Of a stretch of 64,000 bases of DNA, positions 35,598 through 44,167 are shown in pieces. The position numbers and the translations under genes were made by a program. The notes below the pieces were generated by a model, which was not told the DNA's origin, did not search any database, and saw nothing but the letters and a program-made list of their open reading frames with translations. Positions within the stretch are counted from its first letter, which is position 1, and each line of letters opens with the position of its first letter. The DNA comes from Treponema sp. (GTDB lineage Bacteria; Spirochaetota; Spirochaetia; Treponematales; Treponemataceae): NCBI GenBank assembly GCA_016286365.1, contig JAEESN010000002.1, positions 1 to 64,000 on the forward strand, written 5' to 3'.

Positions 35598-37618
35598 CAG
35601 AAAATGGAGAAACAGTAATCGCACTTCTTGGTCAGCCTAACTCCGGAAAATCAACTTTATTCAATGCTCTTACCGGATTAAAACAGCATGTAGGAAACTG
35701 GCCTGGAAAAACAGTAGAAAAAAAAGAAGGTACTTTTGAACATGACGGAAAAAAATATCTTGTAGCAGACCTTCCAGGAACTTACAGCCTTAGTGCAAAT
35801 TCAGACGAAGAAATCATCACCCGTGATTATATCGCAAGCGGAAAAGCAGATGTTGTATGTATTCTTGCAGACAGTTCCCAGCTTGAACGAAGCCTTTACA
35901 TGCTCGCCGATTATGCGGAAATCCGTGTACCGACTTTCTTACTTTTGAACATGAGTGATGTTGCCTTAGAACAGGGAAAATACATCAATTACAGCGCAAT
36001 AGAAGAAAAACTTAAAATACCTGTAGTACTCTTTTCGGCACAGGACAGAAAAAATTATGATTCCTTCTACAATGCCCTGAACAAGACAATCGAAAAGAAA
36101 ACAATACTCGACACAAAAGCACTGGAATCAAAATACGAAAAAAATGCTGAATACAAGGCTATAAAATCTTTGATTCCGGAAATTGTTATCCCTGGTTATT
36201 CTTCTACATGGCTCGCAGTAAAAGCGATGGAAGGAGATGCTCCGGTAATTGCTAAAATCAGTGATGCACTTATCGGTGAAAAACGCAAAGCTTTTACCGA
36301 TGCAGTTTCAAAAATCCAGAAAGGAATGCTCGTATCAGGCGAAATCAAGTTTGAGTGGATCGATGAACTTCTTAAAGGAAACGTTGCATCAGAAGCAAAG
36401 ACAAGAAAGCTTGGAAAGTTCGACAGAATGATTACTCACCGAGTATGGGGTAAACCTGTTGTAGTTCTCACAGTATTATTCGGACTCATCGCATCATTCA
36501 TCCCTGCCCTGCCGTTTATGGGAATAGGTTCTGCAGTGGGTGCACTTGCAAATCCAATCAGTTCTGCATTAACGAGTGCAGGCTGCCCGAACTTTATCAT
36601 CGCAATTCTCTGTGATGTTCTTATCAACTCGCTCAGCTTTATCTTTAAGATGCTCGGCTTTGTATTCGGTGTTACTCTTGTTTTCGGCTTACTCGAAGAA
36701 GTCGGTGTAATGGCACGAATCTCATATGTATTCGACAACACAATGTCTAAGCTTGGCCTTCAGGGAAAATCGGTTATGCCTTTCCTTGTAAGTTTTGGAT
36801 GCACGATGGGAGGAGCCGCAGGTGCCCGTGTAATCGATAACTGGGGACAGAAAGTTTTGACAATCGCTCTTGCCTGGGCAATTCCTTGTGGTGCCGCATG
36901 GGCAGTTGTACCAATGCTTTCTACAGTCTGGTTTGGTGCAGGCGCTCCTCTTGTAATTGTGGCAATACTCGCCGTAATGGTACTTCACATGTGGATCACA
37001 TCAAAAGTATTCGGACGATCTCTTGTTAAAAAAGAAGACCGCTGCGGTATAATTATGGAGCTTCCTCCTTATCATAAACCACGCTGGGGAAGCCTTTTCC
37101 GTTATGTTCTTGGTCGCACAAAGGATACTTTCTTCCGCGTACTCAAAGTAATCCTCCTTGTTTCTTTTGTATTCTGGCTTCTTACATTTACAAATACCGG
37201 CAGCATGGATAATTCCATCATGTACAAAATCGGACAGTTTATAGAACCTGTAACAAAGATATTCGGACTCGGTTGGAAAACCTTCATGGCATTCATCGTA
37301 TCTTCTCTTGGTAAAGAAGGTGCAATCGGTGTTTTGAGTACAATCTTTACAGATCACAGCATGCTCACAGTCGGAAGCACAGTTACAGGAGGAGCCGTTG
37401 CAAACATCAATGAACTTCTTGTTGCCAACGTTGCAAAACCTGAAGCACTCGCATTTATCTTTGCAATTACATTTAATATGCCTTGTATAGTTGCCCTCGC
37501 TGCAACCTATCAGGAAACACACTCTGCAAAATGGACAACACTCATTGCGCTTTATTACACAATCGGTGCCCTTTTGATTGCGTGTGTTGCATATCATATC
37601 GGACTTTTAATCTGGTAG
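35594..37618 (+). CDS. feoB: Ferrous iron transporter FeoB
   Basis: A 674-residue Fe2+ transporter. The N-terminal G domain shows G1 GQPNSGKST (residue ~13), switch I around VEKKEG, G3 DLPGTYSLS and NMSD at the G4 position. Two Gate domains with conserved cysteines follow (SFGCTMGGAAGARV ... MPCIVALAATYQE). It moves ferrous iron inward across the cytoplasmic membrane. It is slightly shorter than E. coli FeoB, as is common. Operon feoA-feoB-feoC. Confidence 0.95.
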   Translation: MTENGETVIALLGQPNSGKSTLFNALTGLKQHVGNWPGKTVEKKEGTFEHDGKKYLVADLPGTYSLSANSDEEIITRDYIASGKADVVCILADSSQLERSLYMLADYAEIRVPTFLLLNMSDVALEQGKYINYSAIEEKLKIPVVLFSAQDRKNYDSFYNALNKTIEKKTILDTKALESKYEKNAEYKAIKSLIPEIVIPGYSSTWLAVKAMEGDAPVIAKISDALIGEKRKAFTDAVSKIQKGMLVSGEIKFEWIDELLKGNVASEAKTRKLGKFDRMITHRVWGKPVVVLTVLFGLIASFIPALPFMGIGSAVGALANPISSALTSAGCPNFIIAILCDVLINSLSFIFKMLGFVFGVTLVFGLLEEVGVMARISYVFDNTMSKLGLQGKSVMPFLVSFGCTMGGAAGARVIDNWGQKVLTIALAWAIPCGAAWAVVPMLSTVWFGAGAPLVIVAILAVMVLHMWITSKVFGRSLVKKEDRCGIIMELPPYHKPRWGSLFRYVLGRTKDTFFRVLKVILLVSFVFWLLTFTNTGSMDNSIMYKIGQFIEPVTKIFGLGWKTFMAFIVSSLGKEGAIGVLSTIFTDHSMLTVGSTVTGGAVANINELLVANVAKPEALAFIFAITFNMPCIVALAATYQETHSAKWTTLIALYYTIGALLIACVAYHIGLLIW

Positions 37619-37690
37619 GGCGTTCGCCGTTCGCCTGCGGTGGACTGTCGGGCTTTGCGTCCCCAGAACGCTTCGCGCCCCTACAATCCC
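37619..37690. repeat. GC-rich palindromic insert between feoB and feoC
   Basis: A GC-rich block with short inverted motifs (GGCGTTCGCCGTTCGCC, GGGGCGCGAAGCG-type) separates two genes of an otherwise tight operon. The feoC ribosome site (TTGAGG) begins at its end. Confidence 0.5.
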
Positions 37691-37710
37691 GGACGCTTGA
37701 GGAATATGTA

Positions 37711-38043
37711 ATGGAAAAACTTTTACAACTTTTATCCGATGGCCGTTCCAGAACAATCGAAATGCTTGCCGATGAGTTAGGTACAACTACCAGCGACATC
37801 CTCCGTAAAATTGATTTTCTGGAACGATCAAAGATTATCCGCCGTGTTGCAACCTCTTACCCGAAAGGGGAAACGCTTCTCACGGCCGGAAAAGATAAAA
37901 ACAATGTTCCCGCCTGCCCGGGGCATTGTACCTCATGTTCAGGCTGCTCGCACAAAGGTGGCACAGGTTCAAAAGCCTGTACAACCTGCATGCCCAAAGG
38001 CGGCTTTAAGAACATGGGAATTATGTGGGAAGTAGTAAAATAA
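37711..38043 (+). CDS. feoC: FeoC-like winged-helix protein, cysteine-rich
   Basis: A 110-residue protein: a winged helix (residues 1-50, SRTIEMLADELGTTTSDILRKIDFLERSKIIRR) and a cysteine cluster CPGHCTSCSGC...ACTTC that could hold an FeS cluster. FeoC proteins tune FeoB stability or expression in response to iron or oxygen. Start 37711 (after GAGG) is chosen; the ORF caller's start at 37483 overlaps feoB. The cluster has six cysteines, more than the four of enterobacterial FeoC. Confidence 0.8.
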   Translation: MEKLLQLLSDGRSRTIEMLADELGTTTSDILRKIDFLERSKIIRRVATSYPKGETLLTAGKDKNNVPACPGHCTSCSGCSHKGGTGSKACTTCMPKGGFKNMGIMWEVVK

Positions 38044-38047
38044 TTAA

Positions 38048-38251
38048 CTACTGATAGGGGATATAATCATCTCTTTCCCCTATTGCATCAGAACCAAGCA
38101 TAACCATTTTGCCAGCATCGACAAAATGGTCTGATATATCATGCCCTTTTTTTTCACATGATATTTTTGCTCGTTTTATTGCTTCTTCAAATCTTCTCCA
38201 TTATGAATACTCTAATACAGACTGCAATTCGCGAGCATACCAAAATTCCTG
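38048..38251 (-). pseudogene. Fragment of a DinD-like (DNA damage-inducible protein D) gene
   Basis: The minus strand reads QEFWYARELQSVLEYS, then an in-frame TAA where homologs have a lysine, then WRRFEEAIKRAKISCE and KKGHDISDHFVDAGKMVMLG before ending early at 38048. This matches the conserved N-terminal half of the DinD/BRO-like family (fWyARELq..LeY.kW..Fe.aI.kAk.aC...G....dHF). The start and the C-terminal half are missing. It lies between the feo operon and the HMA gene and is absent from the ORF track because of the stop. Confidence 0.75.
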
Positions 38252-38313
38252 CTAAAAAAAAATTAAAAATCAATTTCGAATTGAATTATTTTTATATTAA
38301 TGATATTTTATAT

Positions 38314-38329
38314 GTTAGCACTAACTAAC
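38314..38329 (+). promoter_or_regulatory. Metal box upstream of the HMA gene
   Basis: GTTAGCACTAACTAAC lies 17 bases before the ATG. It differs from the consensus at one position and is embedded in a longer symmetry (TATGTTAG...CTAACATA). Confidence 0.7.
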
Positions 38330-38346
38330 ATATAAAAGGATAAAAT

Positions 38347-38718
38347 ATGGGAACATCAGTTACAATTATTATTTTAATTATTATAGTTATTCTGGCGGTG
38401 ATTAGTTCTATAAAAAGAATCAGACACGGATCTGCATGCTGCGGCACTCACGATTCCGGGCCAAAAAAGATTCGCGTGCACGATAAAAATAAATCACACT
38501 ACCCTTACACTTACACGCTCACTGTGGATGGAATGCACTGCTCAAACTGTGCTACGCACGTAGAAAATGCACTTAACACAAAGGAAGGAGTTTGGGCCCG
38601 CGTCGATTTGGGAAATAAAACAGTGCTGGTGCGTACAAAAAGCCCAATGGAATGGCATGATTTTTCCGCAGCAATTAAGGAAGCTGGATACACATTGATT
38701 TCCCAGGCTTCGGATTAG
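38347..38718 (+). CDS. Membrane-anchored heavy-metal-associated (HMA) domain protein
   Basis: A 123-residue protein with an N-terminal membrane helix (residues ~5-22), a CCGTH segment, and an HMA domain carrying the metal motif GMHCSNC (residue ~61). HMA domains bind soft metals such as Cu+ through CxxC, and the N-terminal anchor resembles FeoB-associated cysteine-rich membrane proteins. A metal box 17 bases upstream and the adjacent feo operon suggest regulation by iron or a related metal. Metal identity is uncertain. Confidence 0.8.
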   Translation: MGTSVTIIILIIIVILAVISSIKRIRHGSACCGTHDSGPKKIRVHDKNKSHYPYTYTLTVDGMHCSNCATHVENALNTKEGVWARVDLGNKTVLVRTKSPMEWHDFSAAIKEAGYTLISQASD

Positions 38719-38741
38719 TTTTCTGGTGGGGGGAAACATAT

Positions 38742-39166
38742 TTTTACGGACGAAATGCACAAAAAACACATCTTTCGTCCGTAAACTTTCACACCGCAGC
38801 TTCATTTTGCAGGCTGAGATTTGCCTTAAACACAGGATTTTACGGACGAAATGTTCAAAAACTCACCTTTCGTCCGTAAACATTCACATCACAGCTTCAT
38901 TTTGCAGGCTGAGATTTGCCTTAAACACAGGATTTTACGGACGAAATGCACAAAAACTCATCTTTCGTCCGTAAACATTCACATCACTGCTTTATTTTGC
39001 AGGCTAAAATTGCCCGTAGACAACATTTCTTACGGACGAAATGCACAAAAACATACCTTTCGTCCGTAAATATCCACATCACAGCTTCATTTTGCAGGCT
39101 GAGATTTGCCTTAAACACAGAATTTTACGGACGAAATGCACAAAAACTCATCTTTCGTCCGTAAAA
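38742..39166. repeat. Hairpin array B2: five 43-44-bp units at 95-bp pitch
   Basis: Units start at 38742, 38838, 38933, 39028 and 39123 (pitch 95, with one extra A in the first loop). The arms are those of B1. Loops read TGCACAAAAACTCATC or close variants. Spacers share GCAGCTTCATTTTGCAGGCTG and differ from B1 spacers apart from the GCAGCTTCATT core. The array lies between convergent genes and is read through by four overlapping ORFs that are just the repeat translated. Confidence 0.9.
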
Positions 39167-39200
39167 TCCCCTCCACGTAACGCCTGCATCAATCCACAAA

Positions 39201-40112
39201 TTATTTTCCCGAAGAAAAATCTCTTTCACCACCAAGGTTACTAATCACAATTCCTGCCAGAACAAGGATAATTCCAGCCGCAACGCTCCACGACATTTTT
39301 TCTCCGAACAAGATGATGCCGTTCAACGTTGCAACAACTGGTTCAATCGAAGCAATAATCGAAGCCTGGCCGTTTTCTACAGATTTTAAACCGCGGGTAT
39401 AAGTAATATATGGAATCACAGTGGAAACAAGAACAAACACAAACGCAAGGCCCACACCGGAAAAAGAAGAAGCCACTGTGGTCGTAACATCCAGAGGTTT
39501 TGCAAAAAACAAAGTCGCAAAGGCGGCAAACAAAAAAGTATAAAAACTGATGGTATAAGATTCGTAACCGCGTTCAATTGCAAAGCGGCTGAAAATCGAA
39601 TAAAGAGCATATCCAAGCCCAGCCCCCAGTCCAATCATGATTGTAGAAAAATTGAGCCGCTCTACACCGCTTCCACCTAAAACGCCGGTAACAAAAATAA
39701 GACCTGTAAAAGAGAGAATAAGCGCAATAATTTTTCGGACAGAAAGCCTCTCCTTAAAGCAGAATGCAGAAATAATCATCACAAAAGCGGGAGCAGTATA
39801 CAAAAGGATTGCCGCAACAGAAAGAGATGTAATCGTAATTTCCTTAAAATAGCAGAGATTAAAAAACACGATACTCAAAAGCCCGGTTCCAAGAAAGCAC
39901 CAGATATCACGCAGTCGGATTTTAAAAAGAGATTTATCCTTGATCAAAAGAAGCAGGGCCATAAAAACAGTCGTAAGAACCGCACGCAGAAAAACAATAT
40001 CCCACGAAGAAAGCCCCATGTCATTCAGTGGCCGCACAAAAAGCCCCATACAGCCCCAGAGGACCCCCGCAAGTAAAATCAATATTTTTGAAAAGTAAGA
40101 TTTTTTTTGCAT
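39201..40112 (-). CDS. EamA/DMT family transporter
   Basis: A 303-residue protein with ten membrane helices in two EamA repeats (LLAGVLWGCMGLFVRPL at the start of repeat 1; SFTGLIFVTGVL then GLGAGLGYALYSIFSRFA at the second). Members export metabolites such as amino acids or nucleotide-like compounds; the substrate is not predictable. Its ATG overlaps the stop of the GH3 gene (TAAATG), so the two are co-translated. Confidence 0.85.
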   Translation of the reverse strand: MQKKSYFSKILILLAGVLWGCMGLFVRPLNDMGLSSWDIVFLRAVLTTVFMALLLLIKDKSLFKIRLRDIWCFLGTGLLSIVFFNLCYFKEITITSLSVAAILLYTAPAFVMIISAFCFKERLSVRKIIALILSFTGLIFVTGVLGGSGVERLNFSTIMIGLGAGLGYALYSIFSRFAIERGYESYTISFYTFLFAAFATLFFAKPLDVTTTVASSFSGVGLAFVFVLVSTVIPYITYTRGLKSVENGQASIIASIEPVVATLNGIILFGEKMSWSVAAGIILVLAGIVISNLGGERDFSSGK

Positions 40113-41807
40113 TTATTTTCTCACAAGCTCTTTAAACATTGAATGTCTTTTTTCATCCTGCATCAAAAGATTCAACTTAAACTGACCATCTCGGGCACCT
40201 GCAAGGATACATCGTTCTTTATAAGTTTCAAAGGAATTTTTCTGCATAGCAAATGGTATGGGTTCTGCAATTCTGAGGGAATCCCTTTTTGATTCATATT
40301 CACAATTAATTTCCATAAGTTTTTTATCTACAACAGAATTGAAATACTTTACGAGTGTTTCTTCAAGATCGATTTTTTCAAACTCATAATAAAAATCATA
40401 TACAGAATTCTGGACATCAGCAAAACCTACAAAGAATTTTGTCTTTATTCCTGTTTCTTCTTCTGCAAGATGAACTGCTTGAATAAACTGACGCTCATGT
40501 ACTTTTTCTCCGGTCATAGATATAATTCCATTAATTTTTTGGACAAACTGAATTGTAGGAATCGTTCCATATTTTCCGGTAATTTCAATTAAATCATTCA
40601 TATTATATCTGTACAGGCCTGCAAAAGTTGTTACATAAATTGAATAGCGTTTACCAACTTCTATCTCATCTATCCGCAAGAATTTTTTTTGTGAAGATTC
40701 AATCTCATCCTCCGAGACAAATTCAAAATAATGCATGTGTGGAAAAAGAACAGTATCATTTTTACCATTAAGTACCAAACCTGTTCTACATTCAGATGAA
40801 AAATAACTAAACTCCTGATAGAGCATATGTTCAGGAAAAGAGTCTTTAAATTTTTCTACATAAACACTTGTATTTCCACATTTCCAGGTAGTTAAAATCT
40901 GAATATCTGGCCAGTAATGTTTTGGAAGAACTTTTCCATACTTTTCTTTAAGAGCTCTAAGTTCTGCCGCTCTCTTCGGATTTGGATGAAGCATAGGTGC
41001 TAAAGCTTTACGAATTTCAGGTGAAATATTTAGTTTTTCGTTAAGCGTTCCTTGTTCAATATCATTACAATAATCATCAAAAAACTGATTAACATTATTC
41101 TGCATCTCAACAATTGTAGAAGGGTTAGCTGTAACAATAACATGGATATCCTGCTCAATCCCAATACGCATGATTGTATAATAACGGGCAGTATAATCTG
41201 TTATATCAAAAACATCCGCCGGAGCAGAATATATTGGCTTTACAAATTCCGGGATATCACGGCGGGTAACTCCAGAGACCGAACCATATACAGTACCATC
41301 CGGAGCAAAACCTTCAATAGCTTTTCCGACGATAGTCATTGTTGGTCCTTCAACACATTTAGGTCTATGCTTAAGAAAAGTATACAACCAGATGTTTGTC
41401 ATTTTGCTGTATACATTATCATAATACTTATTTGTAATAGGAATCCATTTTGGTTCATTCGTGGTTCCACTAGTTGTAGCATACATTTTGGGTTTACCCG
41501 GGAATAAGATATTTTCTTCTCCATGTTTATGCCGTTCTACAAAAGGACGTAAATCTTCGTAATCCTGAGGAGGAATATTTTTCTGCCAACGTGAATATAA
41601 TTCTTCGGATTTTTTTGCCGCAAGAATTTCAGAAAAATGATGCATCTTTCCCCATTCCGTATCTTTTGCATATTCCAGTATTTTTCTGAGTGTATTTTCA
41701 GAAGCTTTTTTGCAGTTTTTCGATGCTCTTTTTACTTTAGTAAAATGTATTTTACCAGCGATTGTAAGGGCATATCTGATAAGTAAAGCATTTTTTAATT
41801 TAGACAT
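40113..41807 (-). CDS. GH3 family acyl-acid amido synthetase-like protein
   Basis: A 564-residue protein of the GH3 (auxin-responsive) family in the ANL adenylating superfamily. The phosphate-binding motif is YATTSGTTNEPKWIPIT (residue ~109), with a later TTFAGLYRYNMNDLIEI motif matching the conserved 'yTtyaGLYRYrlGDvv' block. Plant members conjugate amino acids to jasmonate or auxin via acyl-AMP. Bacterial members occur in Bacteroidetes and spirochaetes, and their substrates are unknown. The EamA transporter encoded directly after could move the substrate or product. Confidence 0.85.
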   Translation of the reverse strand: MSKLKNALLIRYALTIAGKIHFTKVKRASKNCKKASENTLRKILEYAKDTEWGKMHHFSEILAAKKSEELYSRWQKNIPPQDYEDLRPFVERHKHGEENILFPGKPKMYATTSGTTNEPKWIPITNKYYDNVYSKMTNIWLYTFLKHRPKCVEGPTMTIVGKAIEGFAPDGTVYGSVSGVTRRDIPEFVKPIYSAPADVFDITDYTARYYTIMRIGIEQDIHVIVTANPSTIVEMQNNVNQFFDDYCNDIEQGTLNEKLNISPEIRKALAPMLHPNPKRAAELRALKEKYGKVLPKHYWPDIQILTTWKCGNTSVYVEKFKDSFPEHMLYQEFSYFSSECRTGLVLNGKNDTVLFPHMHYFEFVSEDEIESSQKKFLRIDEIEVGKRYSIYVTTFAGLYRYNMNDLIEITGKYGTIPTIQFVQKINGIISMTGEKVHERQFIQAVHLAEEETGIKTKFFVGFADVQNSVYDFYYEFEKIDLEETLVKYFNSVVDKKLMEINCEYESKRDSLRIAEPIPFAMQKNSFETYKERCILAGARDGQFKLNLLMQDEKRHSMFKELVRK

Positions 41808-41883
41808 AAAAACCTCTGATTTTTTTAACTTCAGATAAAATATATCATATTATAAGGGAGAGGTCTCCCCCTCGCTCCAGCCA

Positions 41884-41917
41884 TAAAAAAAACTGGAGTT
41901 TTCTTTGAAAACTCCAG
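41884..41917 (-). terminator. Stem-loop with T-run upstream of the GH3 gene
   Basis: CTGGAGTTTTC/GAAAACTCCAG (41893-41917) is followed on the minus strand by eight U. No minus-strand gene lies upstream, so it may shield the GH3 promoter (TATAAT near 41848) from antisense transcription through the divergent AlkD gene. Confidence 0.6.
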
Positions 41918-41967
41918 AAAGCCATAGATTTATTTCCTATTCGAAAAAAACCTTTTATGTCTTCCGC

Positions 41968-42005
41968 TACCCCTTCGCCTAAGGGGACACCCCTTAAAAA
42001 CCCCG
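41968..42005. repeat. P1 palindromic element upstream of the AlkD-like gene
   Basis: CTACCCCTTCGCCTAAGGGG-ACACCCCTTAAAAACCCCG is the same 3' part as in ABC gene 1. A matching 5' part (GGGAGAGGTCTCCCCC) lies at 41853-41870, split from it by a terminator. The translated frame again reads SSATPSPKGTPLKNP. Confidence 0.65.
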
Positions 42006-42058
42006 GGATTATTTCTTGCATTCAAATATATAATAAGCCAATGCCAGAACAAGAATTC

Positions 42059-42087
42059 TTGTTGAACTTTCAATGGCATTATATAAT
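42059..42087 (+). promoter_or_regulatory. Probable leaderless promoter of the AlkD-like gene
   Basis: TATAAT at 42082-42087 ends 7 nt before ATG 42095, with a weak -35 TTGTTG 17 bp upstream. No ribosome site is present. Confidence 0.5.
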
Positions 42088-42094
42088 AAAGAAT

Positions 42095-42781
42095 ATGACC
42101 CAAATCCAGAAAATCCTTTTTAAATATCAGGATAAAAAATACGGTGATTTTTCTGCAAAGCTTGTGCCAACCCTTCCACGAAAGACATTTATCGGGGTGC
42201 GCTCGCCTGTATACAAAAATATAATCAGCGAGATAAAAACTCTTCCTCCGGGCGAGCTCGAAAATTTTTTTAAAGATCTTCCGCATAAATATCACGAAGA
42301 AAACTGCTTGCACATCGCATTAATCAACAAAATCAAAGATTATGATGAATGCCTTAGAGCCCTTAAAAATTTTCTCCCATATATAAACAGCTGGGCCGTT
42401 AGTGACGGACTTAATCCGCCGGCTCTCAAAAAAAACAGACAGAAACTTCTACCCGACCTTCAAGCCTGGATGCGAGACACAGCTCCTTTTACCAAACGTG
42501 TCGGTATGCTTCTTTTAATGAAATATTTTCTGGATGATGATTTTAAACCTGAATACCTTGATCTTCCGGCGAGCATCCGGAGCACTGAATATTATGTAAA
42601 CATGATGACTGCATGGCTATTTTCCGAAGCACTTGTAAAACAGTGGGATACGGCAATCACTTTTATTCAGGATAAGAAGCTTGACACGTGGACTCACAAC
42701 AAGGCAATCCAGAAAGCTTCTGAAAGCTTTCGTGTAAGCGCGGAACATAAAGAGTATTTAAAGACGCTCAGGATATATTAA
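42095..42781 (+). CDS. AlkD-like DNA alkylation repair protein
   Basis: A 228-residue HEAT-like-repeat DNA glycosylase family member (PF08713 type). Recognisable motifs are FIGVRSPVYKNIISEI near the N-terminus, the HEENCLHIALI helix, INSWAVSDGL and the repeat helix FTKRVGMLLLMKYFL. AlkD removes alkylated purines such as 7-methylguanine. The ORF caller's start at 41957 runs through a palindromic element; ATG 42095 directly follows the promoter and starts the conserved domain. A standard small repair protein otherwise. Confidence 0.8.
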   Translation: MTQIQKILFKYQDKKYGDFSAKLVPTLPRKTFIGVRSPVYKNIISEIKTLPPGELENFFKDLPHKYHEENCLHIALINKIKDYDECLRALKNFLPYINSWAVSDGLNPPALKKNRQKLLPDLQAWMRDTAPFTKRVGMLLLMKYFLDDDFKPEYLDLPASIRSTEYYVNMMTAWLFSEALVKQWDTAITFIQDKKLDTWTHNKAIQKASESFRVSAEHKEYLKTLRIY

Positions 42782-43048
42782 GCCCGGAAGAATTACTGTT
42801 CTTCGTAAGAGAGCATGCGTTTAATATATCTTTTTTCTTCGCGGCTGAGGAAGAACAGCTTCATAAAACATTCTTCTTGTACTGATTAAATTTTCTTCAT
42901 CAACTGGAATATAAACACCAATGTAATCGTCGTCCACATTTCCAAGAAAATATGAATCTACTGTTTTTGGTTGATTTTTCTTTTCTGTTCGATTTCTTTG
43001 AATTTTTCAGTTTGATTCGTCTGCCTTTTCTTCTGAACCTTGTCTTTT

Positions 43049-43186
43049 GCCATCTCTAAAAGCGTAATTCTGCATCATTTCTACAGTCATATACTGTTTC
43101 CTCCATTGCGTGTTGTGTCTGGCGTCTTCTACATAGGTGTGCAGTTTCGAGGTGTAATCATAGCCAGTATTGTTTGAAATAAAGAT
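43049..43186 (-). pseudogene. Duplicated C-terminal fragment of the Rpn nuclease gene
   Basis: This segment is a diverged copy of the part of the neighbouring Rpn gene encoding ISNKTGDDYTSNLHKYVEDA to QNYAFRDG (here ISNNTGYDYTSKLHTYVEDA...). It begins right after the intact gene's stop and then continues into a different tail (KRQGSEEKADESN, stop at about 43011). A further open stretch (...VDDDYIGVYIPVDEEN..., minus strand, 42825-43010) has no match I recognise. The pattern suggests recombination at the C-terminal end of the Rpn gene. Confidence 0.75.
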
Positions 43187-44014
43187 TTATTTATTTATCT
43201 CTTTTTTAAGTTCCCGGACTTTTTCAAGAGGAAGACCAATGCATTCAGTGATAATACTTTCGGATATACCTTTTTTCAACAAATTCACAGCATCTTCTTC
43301 GGCCTTTCTGTTTGCACCTTCAATTACACCTTTCTCCATGCCATCTCTAAAAGCGTAATTCTGCATCATTTCTACGGTCATATACTGTTTCCTCCATTGT
43401 GTGTTGTGTCTGGCGTCTTCTACGTATTTATGCAGATTTGAAGTATAATCATCACCAGTTTTGTTAGAGATAAAAAAGTCAAAAAAAGTTTTTGCCTTTT
43501 CATCTTTAATCATTTTAGCACACAGTGGAGCAATAAAAAAGAGTTTAGATGTGCGGTCTCCAAGCTCGATATTTTTATCTTCCTTACAAAGATATTTAAA
43601 ACTATATAACGGAAGCCCCAAACCAAAAATATCCTCCATGCATATAAATATGACATATGAATCTTTAAGCTTATCATACGTCTGCCCCGGCTTTAACATA
43701 TCCACATCCATCACACTCTGATAGTATCGTGCACGCTCAGGAAGATCATGCGTATTTACAACCTGAACTTCAACATCGTAAACATGATTAGAGTTCTTTA
43801 CGTAAACATCAAGCCTTATGGCTTTTGAATCGTGATCGATAATCAGTGTTTCTTCATTCGACATCTCCATATTTTCGATTTTGATGTGTAATAAAAGTTC
43901 AAGAAGATGCTTACAGGCCTCCGGGTGGGTGTGCATTACCTTGTAAAAGATAAAGTTGTTTGCAAGTGTGATGTTCTCCCATTTTTCTTCGAGTGATAAA
44001 GTTTTTTCATTCAT
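43187..44014 (-). CDS. Rpn family PD-(D/E)XK nuclease/putative transposase
   Basis: A 275-residue protein of the Rpn (recombination-promoting nuclease) family. The N-terminal half has the PD-(D/E)XK core: RLDVYVKNSNHVYDVEVQV (D...E-x-Q) after DFVFKKVF-like ANNFIFYKVMHTHP. MKPGQTYDKLKDSYVIFIC is the typical conserved strand. The C-terminus is a helical tail (GISESIITECIGLPLEKVREL). Rpn proteins cut DNA and promote RecA-independent recombination; some act in defence, and their short C-terminal ORFs may inhibit them. The duplicated tail just downstream fits that biology. Confidence 0.85.
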   Translation of the reverse strand: MNEKTLSLEEKWENITLANNFIFYKVMHTHPEACKHLLELLLHIKIENMEMSNEETLIIDHDSKAIRLDVYVKNSNHVYDVEVQVVNTHDLPERARYYQSVMDVDMLKPGQTYDKLKDSYVIFICMEDIFGLGLPLYSFKYLCKEDKNIELGDRTSKLFFIAPLCAKMIKDEKAKTFFDFFISNKTGDDYTSNLHKYVEDARHNTQWRKQYMTVEMMQNYAFRDGMEKGVIEGANRKAEEDAVNLLKKGISESIITECIGLPLEKVRELKKEINK

Positions 44015-44167
44015 ATTAAATCCTCCTCTAAATGAAAAAAGTTCATACCCTAATATTGCTTTTTTACGCGATTTCGGACCATTTTTGAAAAAAAAAATTG
44101 AAAATTTTAACTTTTTTTTATTGCTTTAAGCAATTTATGAGGTCATAATACTTTCAGGGAGAAAAAG

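Noticed and set aside
38726-39244. Four overlapping ORFs with repeated TKCTKTHLSSVN peptides
   Set aside because: They are translations of array B2. The 95-bp pitch is not a multiple of three, so each unit shifts the frame, which is unlike a coding repeat.
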